Numbered from the stretch's first letter, positions 11,291 to 22,935 are shown. The stretch: 64,000 nt of DNA from Diadophis punctatus similis (GCA_023053685.1 JALIGW010000010.1:13809919-13873918); one strand, 5' to 3'. Numbers and translations are program-made. Notes: a model not told the origin generated them from the sequence alone.

Positions 11291-11925
11291 CAATCAATAT
11301 TAAAAGAGAAAGAATTTATGCAAACAACAGTAAAAGAAATGGAATTCTTTTTCAAAGAAAATAAAAAAGAAGATACTTCATTGCTAAATTTATGGGATAC
11401 TACAAAAGCATATATCAGGGGACTAGCTATAACCTATACAGCAAGAAAGAATAAGAAAACAACAACAATGACAGACACTAGAAGAAGAATACAGAAAATT
11501 GGAATTAGAGCTACAAAAAGACCGCAAAAGAAAACTTTAAAAAGCCAAATGGAAATAATAAAGCACAAAGTGAACTTAATGGAAAAGGAAGAAGTGGTAC
11601 AACAAATAAAAAGAGCAAAACAAAAAAAAAATTAAAAATGAAAATAAACCAGGAAGATGGTTAGCCTAAAAACTGAAAAAAGGGAGAGAGAATAAATTAA
11701 TAAATAAATTGCAAGATGTGAAAGGGAATCTACAGTTTCAAAATGAGACTAAAAAGAAAATAATTCAGGAATATTATGAAAAACTATATGATAAAGAAAA
11801 AATTCCAGGTGGAGTATGAAGAATAAGTAATAAATGTTTGCCAGTAATATCTGGTAGAAGGGATAGGAAAATGATTATAGTAAAGAACTGTGGAAAGAAA
11901 GAGAAGGGGAAAAATGCATCTTGAG
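11291..11925 (+). pseudogene. L1 LINE ORF2 continued (linker to RT)
   Basis: Resumes the L1 copy interrupted at 10739. It reads LLNLWDTTKAYIRGLAI and, in another frame near 11710-11800, KIIQEYYEKLYDKEKIP, which correspond to the linker before the reverse transcriptase. Very A-rich, with several stops. Confidence 0.65.
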
Positions 11926-12042
11926 CCTGTGTCAAATGCCCACCATGGCCATGCCCACCCCACACACCACCACCACCCCTCGGCCCTCTGAGGTCAAACA
12001 CAACCCTGATGCGGCCCTCAATGAAATAGTTTGACACCCCTG
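11926..12042 (-). mobile_element. Short hAT-like element fragment
   Basis: Read on the minus strand it begins CAGGGGTGTCAAACTATTTC and ends TTTGACACAGG, giving matching ends. The interior is CpG-poor and GC-rich. No target duplication could be matched, so the left end may be truncated. Confidence 0.55.
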
Positions 12043-12139
12043 ATGTAGACAATGTGAGATTATGGGAAAGAATTTTGTTTAAGACTGAGAATAGTTCCAG
12101 AGGAACTACAGAGGAACTATTAGAGAGAGATTATTAAGG

Positions 12140-12451
12140 AATCCCTAATAAAACTTTGAAATAGGATGAGGGAGATATGGAGGAAGAAGTGAACAAAGTT
12201 TACAGGATGAATACATAATATGCAAAATGAAGAACAGACATAGACTTGAATGCTTTGTCAAGAAGAAGATAAGATACCATGTTGTACAGATATATTTTAA
12301 TACTAAATTAAGGTTAAGTAGCACAGAAATCATTATTCTCAAAGAAATACCTATTAGAATACTGTGCAAGAGAAAAGAATATTGCTTTTTGACAAACAAA
12401 CTTAAACAGAAACAGATACTATTTTATAGGGACAAATGGAAAAAGTAATTA
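12140..12451 (+). pseudogene. Old L1 ORF1 C-terminal fragment
   Basis: The frame at 12227-12448 reads like the ORF1 C-terminal domain: KKKIRYHVVQIYFNTKLR, ILKEIPIRILCKRKEYCFL, TNKLKQKQILFYRDKWKK. It matches the arrangement of the better preserved ORF1 at 59631-60806 (KEIPP..RARKDYAFLV..LKKQQ..YRW). A SINE interrupts the region directly after it. Confidence 0.6.
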
Positions 12452-12603
12452 ACAGATTAACAGAGTTGGAAGGGACCTTGCAGGTCATCTAGTCCAACCC
12501 CCTGCCCAAGCAGGCAAACCCTACATCTGCCTCTACCTAGGATTGAACTCACAACCTCCTGATTGTGAGGCAAGAGCTCCACCTCTAGGCCACAGCAGCT
12601 GGG
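12452..12603 (-). mobile_element. tRNA-derived SINE with CR1-like tail
   Basis: On the minus strand it begins with a tRNA-like head: GTGGCCTAGAGGTGGAGC (A-box-like) and GTTGTGAGTTCAATCC (B-box-like). It ends with a tail ending in ACCTGCAAGGTCCCTTCC and AACTCTGTTAATC, which resembles CR1 LINE 3' ends. This matches the tRNA-plus-CR1 SINE design known in reptiles. It is not a functional tRNA gene. Confidence 0.75.
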
Positions 12604-13640
12604 TAATTCTAACTTCCAATCAACAGACTGGATACGAATTTAATTCAGCCCAAAATGCAAGAAATTTTCATGAAAGGTTCAAAGAAGAGATGGAGAAAGT
12701 ATAAAGGGATCAAAAAGAAGAAGCCATATAACAAATAAAGTAAAAATAAGAGGAAGAGACCACAACTTTGAGCACTATTGACATACACTTTTCTAAGCTT
12801 ATAAAATAAACATGGATTTTAAATACCTAATATGTAAAATACTGTAAATAGACAATTTGGAAAAAATTAAAACAAGATGTAACCTCTCTGCAGGAATAAG
12901 AAAAAAGATAAAAAATATTTGATTTATAAAAATTTGGGATAAGAATTTTTATCAGCATGGACAGCCAAGAAAAATGGACTTGTTTTGTGTGTAAAGCCCC
13001 ACTCATAACCAATATTGGTAATGAATGATCACCATGGCAGATATGTAGGTATTGAAATCAATTGGAATGAAACTAAAATTATGATATAGTGATGCCATGT
13101 TTTTAAGTTATTTATGGAAAAACTTACAGAATTGTCCTATTAAAATTGGGTTGGGTTTTTTTTAAAGACTGGAATGGAATGGTTTGCCTTAAAAAAGATA
13201 GAACCTCTGTGAAAGGAATTAAATCAATAAAAGGTAAATCACCAAAAGTATTTTTTGAAATCATAGGCAACTTTGAGCTTATAGATATAAAATAGACATA
13301 AAAATCTATAAAAATGGTGATTCCAAAATGTATACATAGTTTCTTGAAAGGCACAAATATTTCTCAAGAATAAGAAATATTCTTATGAACAACATAAGAA
13401 TATGTTGAATTTCTAAAAAACTTATGACAGATATTAATAAAGTGAAGAAAGTACCCAACCTTTTTCAGTTTATAACCCAGTAAGTTTAATAAATAAGAGG
13501 AAAAGTAGAACTTATGGATGGAGACTGAATGAAACTTTGCTACAGAAAATAATAAATAATTGAGGACTGTAAAAAGAAGCTGAAAGAATTATGGTGATTA
13601 ATTTAAATAAAGACATGGATATAAGTATAGTATGAGATGC
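12604..13640 (+). pseudogene. Old L1 ORF2 endonuclease remnant
   Basis: AT-rich, heavily mutated L1 sequence. Between about 13170 and 13380 the frames read DWNG, LKKDRTSVKG, PKVFFEIIGNFELIDI and FLERHKYFSRI. These align in order with the endonuclease of the copy at 1-2340 (GDWNGV, LPKSFFEM, WELRDVW, RHQSFSRID). The remaining stretch is too decayed to assign with confidence. Confidence 0.5.
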
Positions 13641-13644
13641 AAAT

Positions 13645-13940
13645 ATAGGTAGTCCTTGACTTACAACCACAACTGAGCCCAAAATTTTCATTATTAAACA
13701 AGGCAGTTGTTAAATGAGTTTTGCCCCATTTTATGACCTTTTTGCCACAGTTGTTAAGTGAATCATTGCAGTTGTTAAGTGAATCATGCTATCATTAAGC
13801 AAACGTGGCTTCCCCCATTGACTGTGCTTGTTAGAAGCTGGCTGGGAAGATTACAAATGATGAGCACAAGCTTCGGACAGTGCAACTCTCATAAAGGCAA
13901 GCTAGTTGCCAAGCACCCAAATTGTCAGACTGGCCACAGC
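13645..13940. repeat. Dispersed MITE-like repeat (GGTAGTCCTTGACTTACAAC family), copy 1
   Basis: Opens AGGTAGTCCTTGACTTACAA and contains ATTTTATGACCTTTTTGCCA, GTTGTTAAGTGAATCA and GCTGGCTGGGAAGATTACAA. The same words occur at 40599-40985, 51395-51590 and 53003-53442, in both orientations. No protein is encoded. Confidence 0.75.
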
Positions 13941-14690
13941 TTGTTCCGTAGGAAAGTACAACCCTTGACTCCACAGGTGTTAGAGAAAAGGTACTTTTAC
14001 TAGAGATGCTGAGTGCAGCATGAACGAGGCAAGCTCTGAAGAAAAACTGCATGAAAATCATATATTGAAATCAATCCCCAACATCCAAAACACCTGCCCC
14101 CTGGGAGAATAATCCAATCAGGTCCTGTTCCAATGTTTTGGGAACTTGGTACCTCAGGTGCTGCAGTAAATTCCTTTCCCAGGGCCGGTGTCCTTGAAGG
14201 CAGGATGATAGCTCGGTTTGGCACCTCTGGTTCCAGTCAGTGTCCATACTCCTCCAATTTCCCACAGCATTCTTTCACACCTCCAGCACTCTGGTTATGG
14301 CAGTTGCTAGCGAGCTTCAAAGAAAGCAAAGATGGCAGCTGATGTTTTGCCCTACTTTTTAAAGGTATTAGCCCTGGAAAAGAAAGAAACAGATTAAAAC
14401 TGCATGAGCCTCCTTCTTCTACACTGCCCACCTTCGTTCTGTGTCAGTTAGCTTTTTGGAGGTGTAAGCACAGGGTTGAAGGATTCCCTGGGGGTTTTCT
14501 TGCAGCAATAGAGCTCCTACCCCACCATGTCACTAGCATCCACTTGAATCACCAATTATTTTGTAACTACAAATAACTGAATAAGAATCAGCCTGACCCA
14601 CGCAAAACTTCAGAGAGCAAACCAATCAGAATGCTGCCATCTTCAGAAGGGACCCCATATAGTTGTCTTTATTTCTGGGCATTTATTGGT
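13941..14690. other. No recognisable gene
   Basis: Mixed-composition sequence. Small reading frames on both strands overlap each other and show no known motif. It may be another old repeat, but no diagnostic ends were seen. Confidence 0.3.
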
Positions 14691-14764
14691 CTCCCTCCCT
14701 CTCCCTCTCCCTCTCCCTCTCCCTCTCATGCTCTCTCTCTCTCCCTCTCTCCCCCCTCTCCCCC
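14691..14764. repeat. CT-rich simple repeat (CTCCCT)n
   Basis: Tandem CTCCCT/CTCTCC pyrimidine tract. Confidence 0.95.
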
Positions 14765-14889
14765 ATCTTTTCCTTTCACTGAGTTTTCCTCCCTGATCAG
14801 CTTCTACAAAATGTCTGGAGCATATTTGTGATGTCCTCTTATTACACAGCTCTTACATAGCAGAGCAAAACCCACCCAGCCAGTCTAAC

Positions 14890-15257
14890 CAGCAGTGAAA
14901 TTCTCTGAAGTCTGCTACCGGTTCTGTGAGTCTGCTACCGAGCGCGCACTTTGTTCACGTATGCATGCTTTGCGCACATGCACACCTGAGGTGCGCCCAC
15001 ACAGCGCTAAAAAAGGAACATCTTGAAGCTTTCAGAGTCTGCAAAGGTAAGTAGAACATCAAGGGGGGAAATCCGCTGTGTCACCTGATTTAGATTAGCT
15101 ACAAAGCAGGAAATCTGACGATTCTAGTTAATATAAATCGCGCGTCACAGCTGATCGTCACCCAGCTGATCATCGGAAATACCAGTTCGCCTGAACCGGT
15201 AGCATTTTTTACTACCAGTTCGGGAGAACCGGTCTGACCGGTAACATTTCACCCCTG
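14890..15257. mobile_element. hAT-like short DNA element
   Basis: 368 bases starting CAGCAGTGAAATTCTC and ending ACATTTCACCCCTG. It is flanked by a perfect 8-base duplication AGTCTAAC (14882-14889 and 15258-15265). The interior repeats ACCGGT-containing words seen also at 10747-11282 and 16228-16291, so these belong to related families. Confidence 0.88.
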
Positions 15258-15440
15258 AGTCTAACTCAACAACCAACCCAAAATCCCAAGGAGCATCCAT
15301 CAGCCTCAGAAAGATTGAGGTCGGTGCCACAGTTGAAGAGAAAGGGTCCCAGTGGGATAGCTACTTTGAGAAGTTTGACAGGAGTAAGGAAGAGCCTCCT
15401 GTGATGATGAAGCTCTTTGAATGTCCAGCAGGAAGGGGCC
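15258..15440 (+). other. Exon-like open segment of unknown identity
   Basis: Immediately after the hAT-like element, one frame reads continuously with a non-repetitive, exon-like composition: RKIEVGATVEEKGSQWDSYF, then EKFDRSKEEPPVMMKLF. If the hAT-like element is removed, the frame stays open across the insertion site into 14850-14889. I do not recognise the protein. It could be a decayed processed copy of a host gene, an exon, or chance. Confidence 0.3.
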
Positions 15441-15947
15441 ATCTGCAGATTCCCAGAGCGGCCCTTCTGGACCTTCAGCTCTGCCTGGCTGCTTGGAGTC
15501 AGAGGGACTTCACAGTAGCCCAGGGGTTCAGTTCATGTGGAGGCTGCAGGTTGGGCCAGTCCACCCCCGGCAGGTGGGCTTCTGATCCCTGCTCCAGTCT
15601 CCCACCCTCTGTCTTGCCATGCTTCCACCCTCGGGGCTGGCCAACAGCCTTGCCAGAAGCTCAGGCAGAGTACAGCAGGAGGGAGTGGAGTGGAGCTGGG
15701 GGCGCTCGGATGGGCTTTCTCCCAGCCTGGCTGCAGGGATGAAAGGTGCAGGCAGCTTTGTGCCTCTTCCCTCCTGGGCCACGTCGGGGCTCTGTCTCCA
15801 GAGGTTGTGTCCACCCCTTCCTAGGAGAGCGGCATGGGGAGCAGCAGCAGGCAGTTGACCTTGACATGAGACGATGCAAGTCCTCTAGACAGCTGGAGGG
15901 GGAGCCTCTGTCAGCTTCTTCCCACAGAACTCTGCAAGCCAGGCCAA
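15441..15947. other. GC-rich sequence without recognised gene
   Basis: Overlapping open frames on both strands reflect GC content rather than coding. No known motif. Confidence 0.3.
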
Positions 15948-16033
15948 GGAGGAGGAGGAGGAGGAGGAGGAGGAGGAGGAGGAGGAGGAGGAGGAGGAGG
16001 AGGAGGAGGAGGAGGAGGAGGAGGAGGAGGGAG
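15948..16033. repeat. (GGA)n microsatellite
   Basis: About 28 GGA units. Apparent poly-Ser, poly-Pro, poly-Leu or poly-Arg frames over it are artefacts. Confidence 0.97.
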
Positions 16034-16227
16034 TTTTCTCTGATGTTGCGGATTGGCGATTGCTGGACTCCACGAATCCTCACAAATTTCTCTCCCTTCC
16101 AAGTTGTGCTGTGTCGGACTAGGGCAAAACCGCACCCAGCTCCACGCTTGACTGTTGGCAGATTAGGAAGGTGAGGGGCAGCGGTAGCAAGGTGAAGAAT
16201 GGCTGGGCTGTTCAGCCTGTTCACAGA

Positions 16228-16291
16228 ACTACACAAAAAATTAGCTACCAATTCTACAGAACCGGTGTGACCCAGCTGAATCCCACCACTC
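16228..16291 (-). mobile_element. hAT-like element end fragment
   Basis: Ends CTGAATCCCACCACT and contains CAATTCTACAGAACCGG, which resemble the ends of the ACCGGT-type hAT elements in this window. Only one end is visible. Confidence 0.5.
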
Positions 16292-16299
16292 GATGTAGT

Positions 16300-17850
16300 A
16301 CCATTACTACAGCCAGTTTGTCAACCAGTTACAAATCCATCTGGTGGTGATGCTGTCTATCCCACATTTTTCTAGCTTACCAAGAAGTAGATTGTGATCT
16401 ACTTTGTCAAACGCCTTGCTGACCACACCATTTCTCTGGTCTACTAATTTAGTCACTTTGTCAAAGAATGAAATAAGGTTGGTTTGGCATGATTTGTTTT
16501 TGATGAAACTGTGCTGGATACTAATTATAACTTTATTTGTTTCTAGATGTTCACAGAACTGTTTTTTTAATTATTATTATTTTTCCAGTATCTTCCCAGG
16601 TATTGATGTTAGGCTGATTGGTCTGTAGTTTCCTGGGTCTGTTTTTCTTCCTTGTTTGAAGATCAGAACCAGATCAGATCTTTTCCAATCCTCTGGTAGT
16701 TCCCTGGTGCTCCAAGATTTTTTAAAGATACAATACAATGGTTCTGAGATAACATCTGCCAGCTCCTTCAGAACTCTGGGATGTAATCCATCAAGTCCTG
16801 GTGATTTATATTCATCAAGGTCAGACAGGTGTTCTCTTACCATTTTCTTGCCTATTTTAATTTTTATTTCTAGTATGTCTTTTACAGTTATGTTTTTGGT
16901 AGGTTGGGCTATAATTTCTTTTTGTGTGAAGACTGATGCAAAGAATGAGTTAAGCAGCTCTGCTTTCTCTCTACTGCCTGTTACTTCCTTGCCATGTACT
17001 CTCTTTAGTGGACTGACTGCTTCCTTGACTTTTTTTGTTGTTATTTATATGTTGAAAGAAACTTTTTAAATTATCTTTGACTTTTGTTGCAAGTCTTTGT
17101 TCATTCTGAGCTATTGCTTTCCTGACTTCATCTTTGCAGATTCAGGCTATCTGCTGATATTCTGCCTAGTTATGTGTTCCTCTTTCTATTTTTTGTACTT
17201 ATCCTTTTTGTCTTTCAGTTTTTCAGAGAGATCTTTGTGCACCATGGTGGTTTCTTCTTAGATTTCTTGTTTTTCTTTTTTAGCGGCATTGTGCTGGTTT
17301 GGGCTTTTATGATCATATTTTTCAGTTTCCCAAGCTTCTTGAGTTGTTTTCCCCTTTAGGATTTTTATCCATGAAATTTTGCTTAGGCTGTCTCTGAGCT
17401 TTTTAAAATCAGCTCTTTTGAAGTTTAAGACACTGGTTGGATTATATTCTATTGCTTGTGTTTGCATTATATTGAATTCCAGTATGACATGGTAACTCTC
17501 ACCTAAGGTTCTGGTAACTTCAACTCCTTCTATCACTTCTTCTCTATTAGTCAGTATTAGGTCCAGTATAGTTTTTCCTCTAGTTCCCTTCTCTATCTTT
17601 TGGATGACAAAGTTGTCAGCTAAGTTGGTTAGGAATCTGTTCAATGTCCCACTTGCTGCAGAGTTTGTCTCCCAGTTGATATCAGGGTAGTTAAAGTCCC
17701 CTATTACTATTTTGGTAAGTTTTCTACATACATTTTTTAATTGATTAGCAAAGAATTCATCTATTTCTTCTACTTGATTGGGTGGCTCATATTTAAGTGA
17801 TTGTCCATTAGGACTCCAAGATCCCCCTCACAGTTACTACACTGGCTGAT
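16300..17850 (-). pseudogene. CR1-clade LINE ORF2 fragment
   Basis: Minus-strand CR1 sequence. The 5' part (about 17830-17258) is the endonuclease end with IVIGDFNYPDINWE, TRGKTILDLILTN and LNFKRADFKKLRD. The reverse transcriptase part (16843-16300) reads YKSPGLDGLHPRVLKELADV, PEDWKRSDLVLIFKQGRK, DPGNYRPISLTSIPGKILEK, SKAFDKVDHNLL and GIDSITTRWICNWL. PGNYRP-SLTS-PGK and the HPRVLKELADV motif are diagnostic for CR1. Several stops and frame changes are present. The catalytic YADD region and the 3' tail are missing. Confidence 0.85.
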
Positions 17851-18113
17851 TGAAGATACCATATTGTTGCATCATTCTGCTAAAGAACAGGATCTTAGAA
17901 AATGAATAGTGAGTAATTTTATAATTCAGAATTGCACCTGGTGGAACATTCTGATTGTATTTATATCTATTAAATCCCACTTGAAATCCAAAATAATTAC
18001 TTTTTAGAGTATAATTAATGATACTATCTTTTTTTTGCCTTACATTATGCTTTTGCTTCTTCCAAAATCCTTCTCTGTCAGATTTGAAAACTGAGATTGT
18101 CCCAAGATATGTA
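17851..18113. other. Flank of the TA-element; part is duplicated at 32995-33018
   Basis: No gene seen. The last bases, TTTGAAAACTGAGATTGTCC and CAAGATATGTA, recur in reverse complement at 32995-33018 beside another copy of the same element. Confidence 0.5.
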
Positions 18114-19120
18114 CCGTATTTTTCAGAGTATAAGATGCACCTTTTTACCCCCCAAAAGAGGGTGAAAACTTGGGTGCATCTTATACACCGAATGCAGCCC
18201 CAGCCACCCAGCCACCCCCACCCTTTGGCCTCTGTCTTCCAGCAATTTACCTGCTTGCAGGAAAGAGGGAAGAGCCTGCAAAGCCAAGCAGTCAGTAGCA
18301 GTTTCCCGATCTACAGCTGATTAGGTTTGCCATGTGGGAAAATGAAAGTGAAACTAACTACAAAGAGGCAAATAGCTGGGAGAGACACACAGATTTTTAT
18401 TTTTTGCTGAACTGGATGGAAGGGGGTAAGTGAATAACTATAAATGTCTGTAGAATGTTCAAATTATTAGACTTATTTTTTAAAGACTGCTTTATTATTG
18501 TTCTAGAGCCAGGGGTCTCCAACCTTGGCAACTTTAAGACTTGTGGACTTCAACTCCCAGAATTCAACAGCCAGCTTTGTTAACTTTGCTGGCTGTGGAA
18601 TTCTGGGAGTTGAAGTCCAGAAGTCTTAAAGTTGCCAAGGTTGGAGATCCCTGTAAATCTAGACAACTTAACAAAATAAAGAAGCTTTTTAAAATAAATG
18701 CTTGCTCTGAAGAGGCCCAGTGCTATTGTATCTTCTTTTAAATAATAGAGAATAATGTATACTTTCAGAAATTTTAATTAATTTTAACAGCTCTGCACAA
18801 GTATAGTATGAAATGTAACAGTGTCCTGTTTAGTATTAGAGTTTAGTTACCTTGGAGTAGATCTATTTAAATAATTGGGAAGAGTTAGTGTGACTACATT
18901 TAAGAAAACTTTCTGGCATAATGTACATTTCTCCAATTCTTTGCTATTTCTATGGGTCAGGCACACATGCACAGAAATACACAGCAAACAGTGTATATCA
19001 CCTGTGCTGTTTGCTGTTTGGCAAATTGCTTGGAGGCAGAGGCCTTTTTTCCTTGTTTTCCTCCCTCAAAACTAAGGTGCGTCTTATACTCCGGTGCGTC
19101 TTATACTCCGAAAAATTCAG
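18114..19120 (+). mobile_element. TA-flanked MITE-like DNA element, copy A
   Basis: About 1 kb with inverted ends CCGTATTTTTCAGAGTATAA and ...TATACTCCGAAAAATTCAG, flanked by TA on both sides (18112-18113, 19121-19122). The subterminal motif GTATAAGACGCACC (or its complement) is repeated near each end. The TA duplication suggests a Tc1/mariner-type transposase acted on it. It encodes no transposase. Related copies lie at 30483-31349, 45353-46349 (opposite orientation) and, partly, 32521-33018. Confidence 0.75.
18510..18653. mobile_element. Palindromic hAT-like element nested in copy A
   Basis: Starts CAGGGGTCTCCAACC and ends GGTTGGAGATCCCTG. The two arms, about 65 bases each, are near-perfect reverse complements (CTTCAACTCCCAGAATTC / GAATTCTGGGAGTTGAAG). 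The related TA-element at 45353-46349 has no such insertion at the corresponding point (about 45868), giving an empty-site comparison. The flanking duplication around TCTAG is imperfect. Confidence 0.75.
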
Positions 19121-19122
19121 TA

Positions 19123-19954
19123 ATTTGTGCTTTAGTTTGTCAGAAACATAGTGGAGGTTAAGATATACTGGTAATTCTTAAGATTTATGACTATGCTGTT
19201 GGTTATAAAATGCATGACACACTTTATAAAATGAAGTCATTGGTATCCTAGAGTGGCTTCAGCAAATGTATTTGAAAGAAACAATATTTTTGTACCTTAA
19301 GATGACCATTGACTATGGCACAGTCTGTTCTGCTACTCAATTTGCTGTGCAGTTCTCAAATACCCTTCTTTCCAGAGACCATTTTAATAAAGTAGAGCAT
19401 GTTTATCAGAAACATGATTATCATTTGATTTTTGACAGTGCAGAAATCATAGGTAGGAGGTTAAACAGCTGAGAAATGCATTAACCTCATGCAGATCTCA
19501 TCCTACCAATCAAGAAAGGATGGAAGAGATGACTGTGGTTCAGCAAGGTTTCTAAGGAAATCTTAACATTCTCCCTCAAAACATTTTGTACCTGCAGAGT
19601 ATTTTTTTATAAGCTTACAAGAAAATAATTTACTTGAAATATACAAGTTGCCCTATGTTTTTTGTTTGATTCAAGAAGCTAGATCATATATTGATATAAA
19701 AATAGACTTAACATCTAACAGTTGGATTGAAATAAAATGAAAAGACTGAAAGAAAAATTCATTCCACATATGGTCAAATAATACCTTTGCTCCAAGCCTC
19801 TTTTGCTCAGATACATTTTTCAATTCTGTGTCTGAACTCTGTGGCAATGCTTTCTCAGAGTTGTCAAATGTTGTTGTTTATTAGCAAAAAATAATAACCT
19901 CCCAAATCTTGTAAACAAATGCTAGGAAACAGAGGCCATGTGAGTCAAACTGAG
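19123..19954. other. No recognisable feature
   Basis: AT-rich non-coding sequence. Short frames have no known motif. Confidence 0.3.
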
Positions 19955-20195
19955 TGGGTTTTTTTTATTGTTTTAGCCACTTTTATTATTTTTTATAAAT
20001 AATTCAAGGTGGCAAACATGTCTAATATCCCTCCTATTTTCCCCACAAGAAAGAAACCCTGCAAAGTGAATTGGGCTGCGAGAGAATGATTGTCCCAAAA
20101 TCACTCCGCTGGCTTTCATGCCTAAAATAAGACTAGAATTCACAATCTCCTGGTTTCTAGCCTGTGTTTTAACCACTAGACCAAGCTGACTCTAA
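19955..20195 (-). mobile_element. Sauria-type tRNA-derived SINE
   Basis: On the minus strand it opens with GTCAGCTTGGTCTAGTGGTT (A-box-like), followed by a B-box-like GATTGTGAATTCTAGTC. Then come CATGAAAGCCAGC, TTTTGGGACAATCATTCTC and a tail ending near AATTATTTATAAAAAATAAT. The order matches squamate Sauria SINEs, which use BovB-type LINE machinery. This supports a squamate host. Confidence 0.75.
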
Positions 20196-20434
20196 AACTT
20201 TCTAGTTTAATCTGCTGGATTTGAGAACTACCTGTTTTCAATTTATACTCTTCTTCTGACTTTATAACAAAAGTTGTTTGGGGTTGCTGAACAGAAAGAT
20301 ATTGGTTTAGCTTAATATATTTCTCTTCTTCCTAATCTTATACTTCAAATCATGGTATTATAAAGCAGATAATTTAACTGGATCTAGATTAATTAGTAGC
20401 TATTTTCTGAAGTACTGGTGTGTAGGGCCAGGCC

Positions 20435-20573
20435 CAATGGTGGGTTGCTCCCGGTTCGGCCTGGTTCTCCGCCCACTTGCCCGGGATGCTTTTGCACATG
20501 TGCAGAAGCATCACGCATGCGTGCGAGCGTGTGCGCATGAATTGGTAGCAACGGGTTTTAGAACACACTACTG
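20435..20573. mobile_element. Very short hAT-like element
   Basis: 139 bases between CAATGGTGGGTTGCTCCCGG and ACACACTACTG. It is flanked by a 7-of-8 matching duplication (GCCAGGCC at 20427-20434 and GCCAGGAC at 20574-20581). GC-rich with alternating GTGCGC words. Confidence 0.65.
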
Positions 20574-20954
20574 GCCAGGACAGTTAACAACCATTCTATT
20601 TACTTCTAGGAACAACTGGAGCTGATTGAGCAGAATGTTAGTTGGTTGGTGGAAAAATTAAGCCTCCTGTCTCCTACCTGTCTGTGATTAAAAGTGATTG
20701 GCTGGCTATTCTGCAGTGTCTTGGCCTCTCCTCTTAATACTTTCTCCAAAGTTAAAATCAAAATAAGCATGTGCACATATGTATCCCCACACAAAACAAT
20801 TAAATATCTTGGGAGAATAGCCCAACTATATATGGAAAAAATAATAAAAATAAAAATTTCAGTCTAGAGTCAGACAAGTACATGTATTTAAATGAGAATT
20901 TAGAGTAAGGAAGTCTCTACTCTTAACTGAAGGTATGTTTATTTGGAATCTAAA

Positions 20955-21200
20955 CTTATTTGTAACATAAGAATAGTCCTTGTGCAAGAGGTCTAGGCCC
21001 ATCTAGCCATCAATGACCCACCAGATGCATCCAAGATGCTACAAATAAGGGATCAAGGTAGTCCTCCTCTTCCATTGTTTTTCATGTGTACCTAGCCTGC
21101 ATAGGTAGACTGCCTCCATGCCAGGATAGAGTGCCTAATCTTCAAGGCTAATAACCATGAATAGATTTGTCCTCTAGGAATTAGTTTTCTGAAGCCATCT
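20955..21200. repeat. Possible dispersed reptile repeat fragment
   Basis: Words such as ACATAAGAATAGTCCTTG, GGCCCATCTAG and GACCCACCAGATGC resemble a dispersed amniote repeat. The limits and family are uncertain. Confidence 0.25.
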
Positions 21201-21916
21201 CAACTAACAACCATCTTTTGGAATTATATACCATAGGTTGATTACATACCAAATGAAAAAAAATCCTATCAATTTTAAATTTATTAGTCAATTTCATTGG
21301 GGGCAAGGGCTTCTACTTCTAGTATTAACACTGTTCATAAGTTCTACTCTAAAACAAAAACTTATTTCATGTGTAAATACAAGAAAGTAGTCATCCATGT
21401 TTTAAAAATAATGTCAACATTGAAATTGTGTTGGTGATAAAAAAGCTTAACAGTAGAAATATATCAATATATGGATATATAAATATATTTTAAATGTGTG
21501 CTTTATTTTTTAAACCTGTATAAATAAATACAAAATGACAAAGAGGTTTATGTTTACTAAACATTGCATTTGATTGTATGACATTACACAGTGTCTGTCA
21601 CAATAGGTTGACTGAAAATTGTGTCCTTTCCGCTGTTGGCGCATTATTATAGAAGTTTGTTGAATACAATTACTCCTGAAGCTGCATCCAGCCACCCTTT
21701 TCAGTGAAACCCCTGAGTACTTACAATTGCAAAAGAGTGTTAGGGGAGCCATTAAACCACAGTGGCTGAATTCTTGAAATTTTGCAAGAAAAATAAAATA
21801 GAGATCATTTCTCTGTTGATATATAAAACAAATGGCAGACTTGCAAACATTCTGGTTTCTTAGAAGTGTGTTTTCTCCCTCAGTGGCTGAAAAAAATCTA
21901 CAAAATGGTCTGAAGA

Positions 21917-22060
<144 letters not shown>

Positions 22061-22811
22061 TAATGACTCATTTCATTACATTACTTAATCACCTGAGATT
22101 CCTTTACTCTCTTCATGTTCACTGAAAGCTTGACAATGTTAATAGCCATTGAGTTTGTGATGCGCATACATTACATATGATTTTCTCATTGGTTAAATCT
22201 TCATCCATGGATCTGCCTAACATAATAGAGTCTTAGCCAGTTTTATGGTGAAGCTGAGTTCAGCAATTGTGTAGGATGAGAGTGATTAGAGTTCATTGTG
22301 GACTTTGTAGAGTAGATGTAACTTTGCCAATAACAACCATCTTTACAACTGTACTCCAAAACTGCCTATTGTACTCCATGTTAGGAAAATCCATATCTGA
22401 AGATGAATTGCATATGGTCATCCACTAGGATTATGCTTTTCACAGAGCATGAGGAGGAGATTGATGATTAGCCCCTAAAAGGAGCTTTTGGATCTCCAAA
22501 CACCTCAACATTCTTACCCATGGAAGGTCAACTGCCAAAGTTTGAATAGTGTACTTTTGTTAATGGTTATAATTAAAAGACATTGCCTAATTTAGACATT
22601 TTAGAAATAGTTTGTTTTCCAGGAAAGATTCTTTGCATGCCAGGAGATAATTTGCTGGAATTCATTTGAGAAGAAAAACCCACCACCTTTCCGTCTTCTT
22701 TCTGAACCACATGAAGCAATGACTAAGTAGAGTAAGCAGTTGCAAACAACAGTAAATAAAGCAAATTTAGATGTGACTGAATATCTAAAATGAGACGTTG
22801 TCTTCTTCCTG
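22061..22811. other. No recognisable feature
   Basis: Non-coding sequence between the microsatellite and the DIRS terminus. No motif recognised. Confidence 0.3.
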
Positions 22812-22935
22812 AACGTCCATTCTCGTAGGGTGGAGCTAGCCTCCAAGATTGGGATGACACATTCTACAGCCAATTAGGACTGAGTCTGGAAACCTATAAA
22901 AGCTAACATCCCCTGATACTCCCCCTCTTGAGACG
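22812..22935 (-). repeat. DIRS right inverted terminal repeat
   Basis: Contains GGAGCTAGCCTCCAAGATTG through to GATACTCCCCCTCTTGAGAC. It is the reverse complement of 28332-28450 over more than 100 bases with few mismatches. Confidence 0.88.

Noticed and set aside
12452..12603. Possible tRNA gene
   Set aside because: The tRNA-like head is part of a SINE with a LINE-derived tail and does not form a complete tRNA. The same applies to 19955-20195 and 45955-46030.
15661..16251. Long frames with poly-Leu, poly-Arg, poly-Ser or poly-Pro over the (GGA)n tract
   Set aside because: They are translations of a trinucleotide repeat in different frames, not proteins. The same holds for the (AAT)n tracts near 31914 and 41767.
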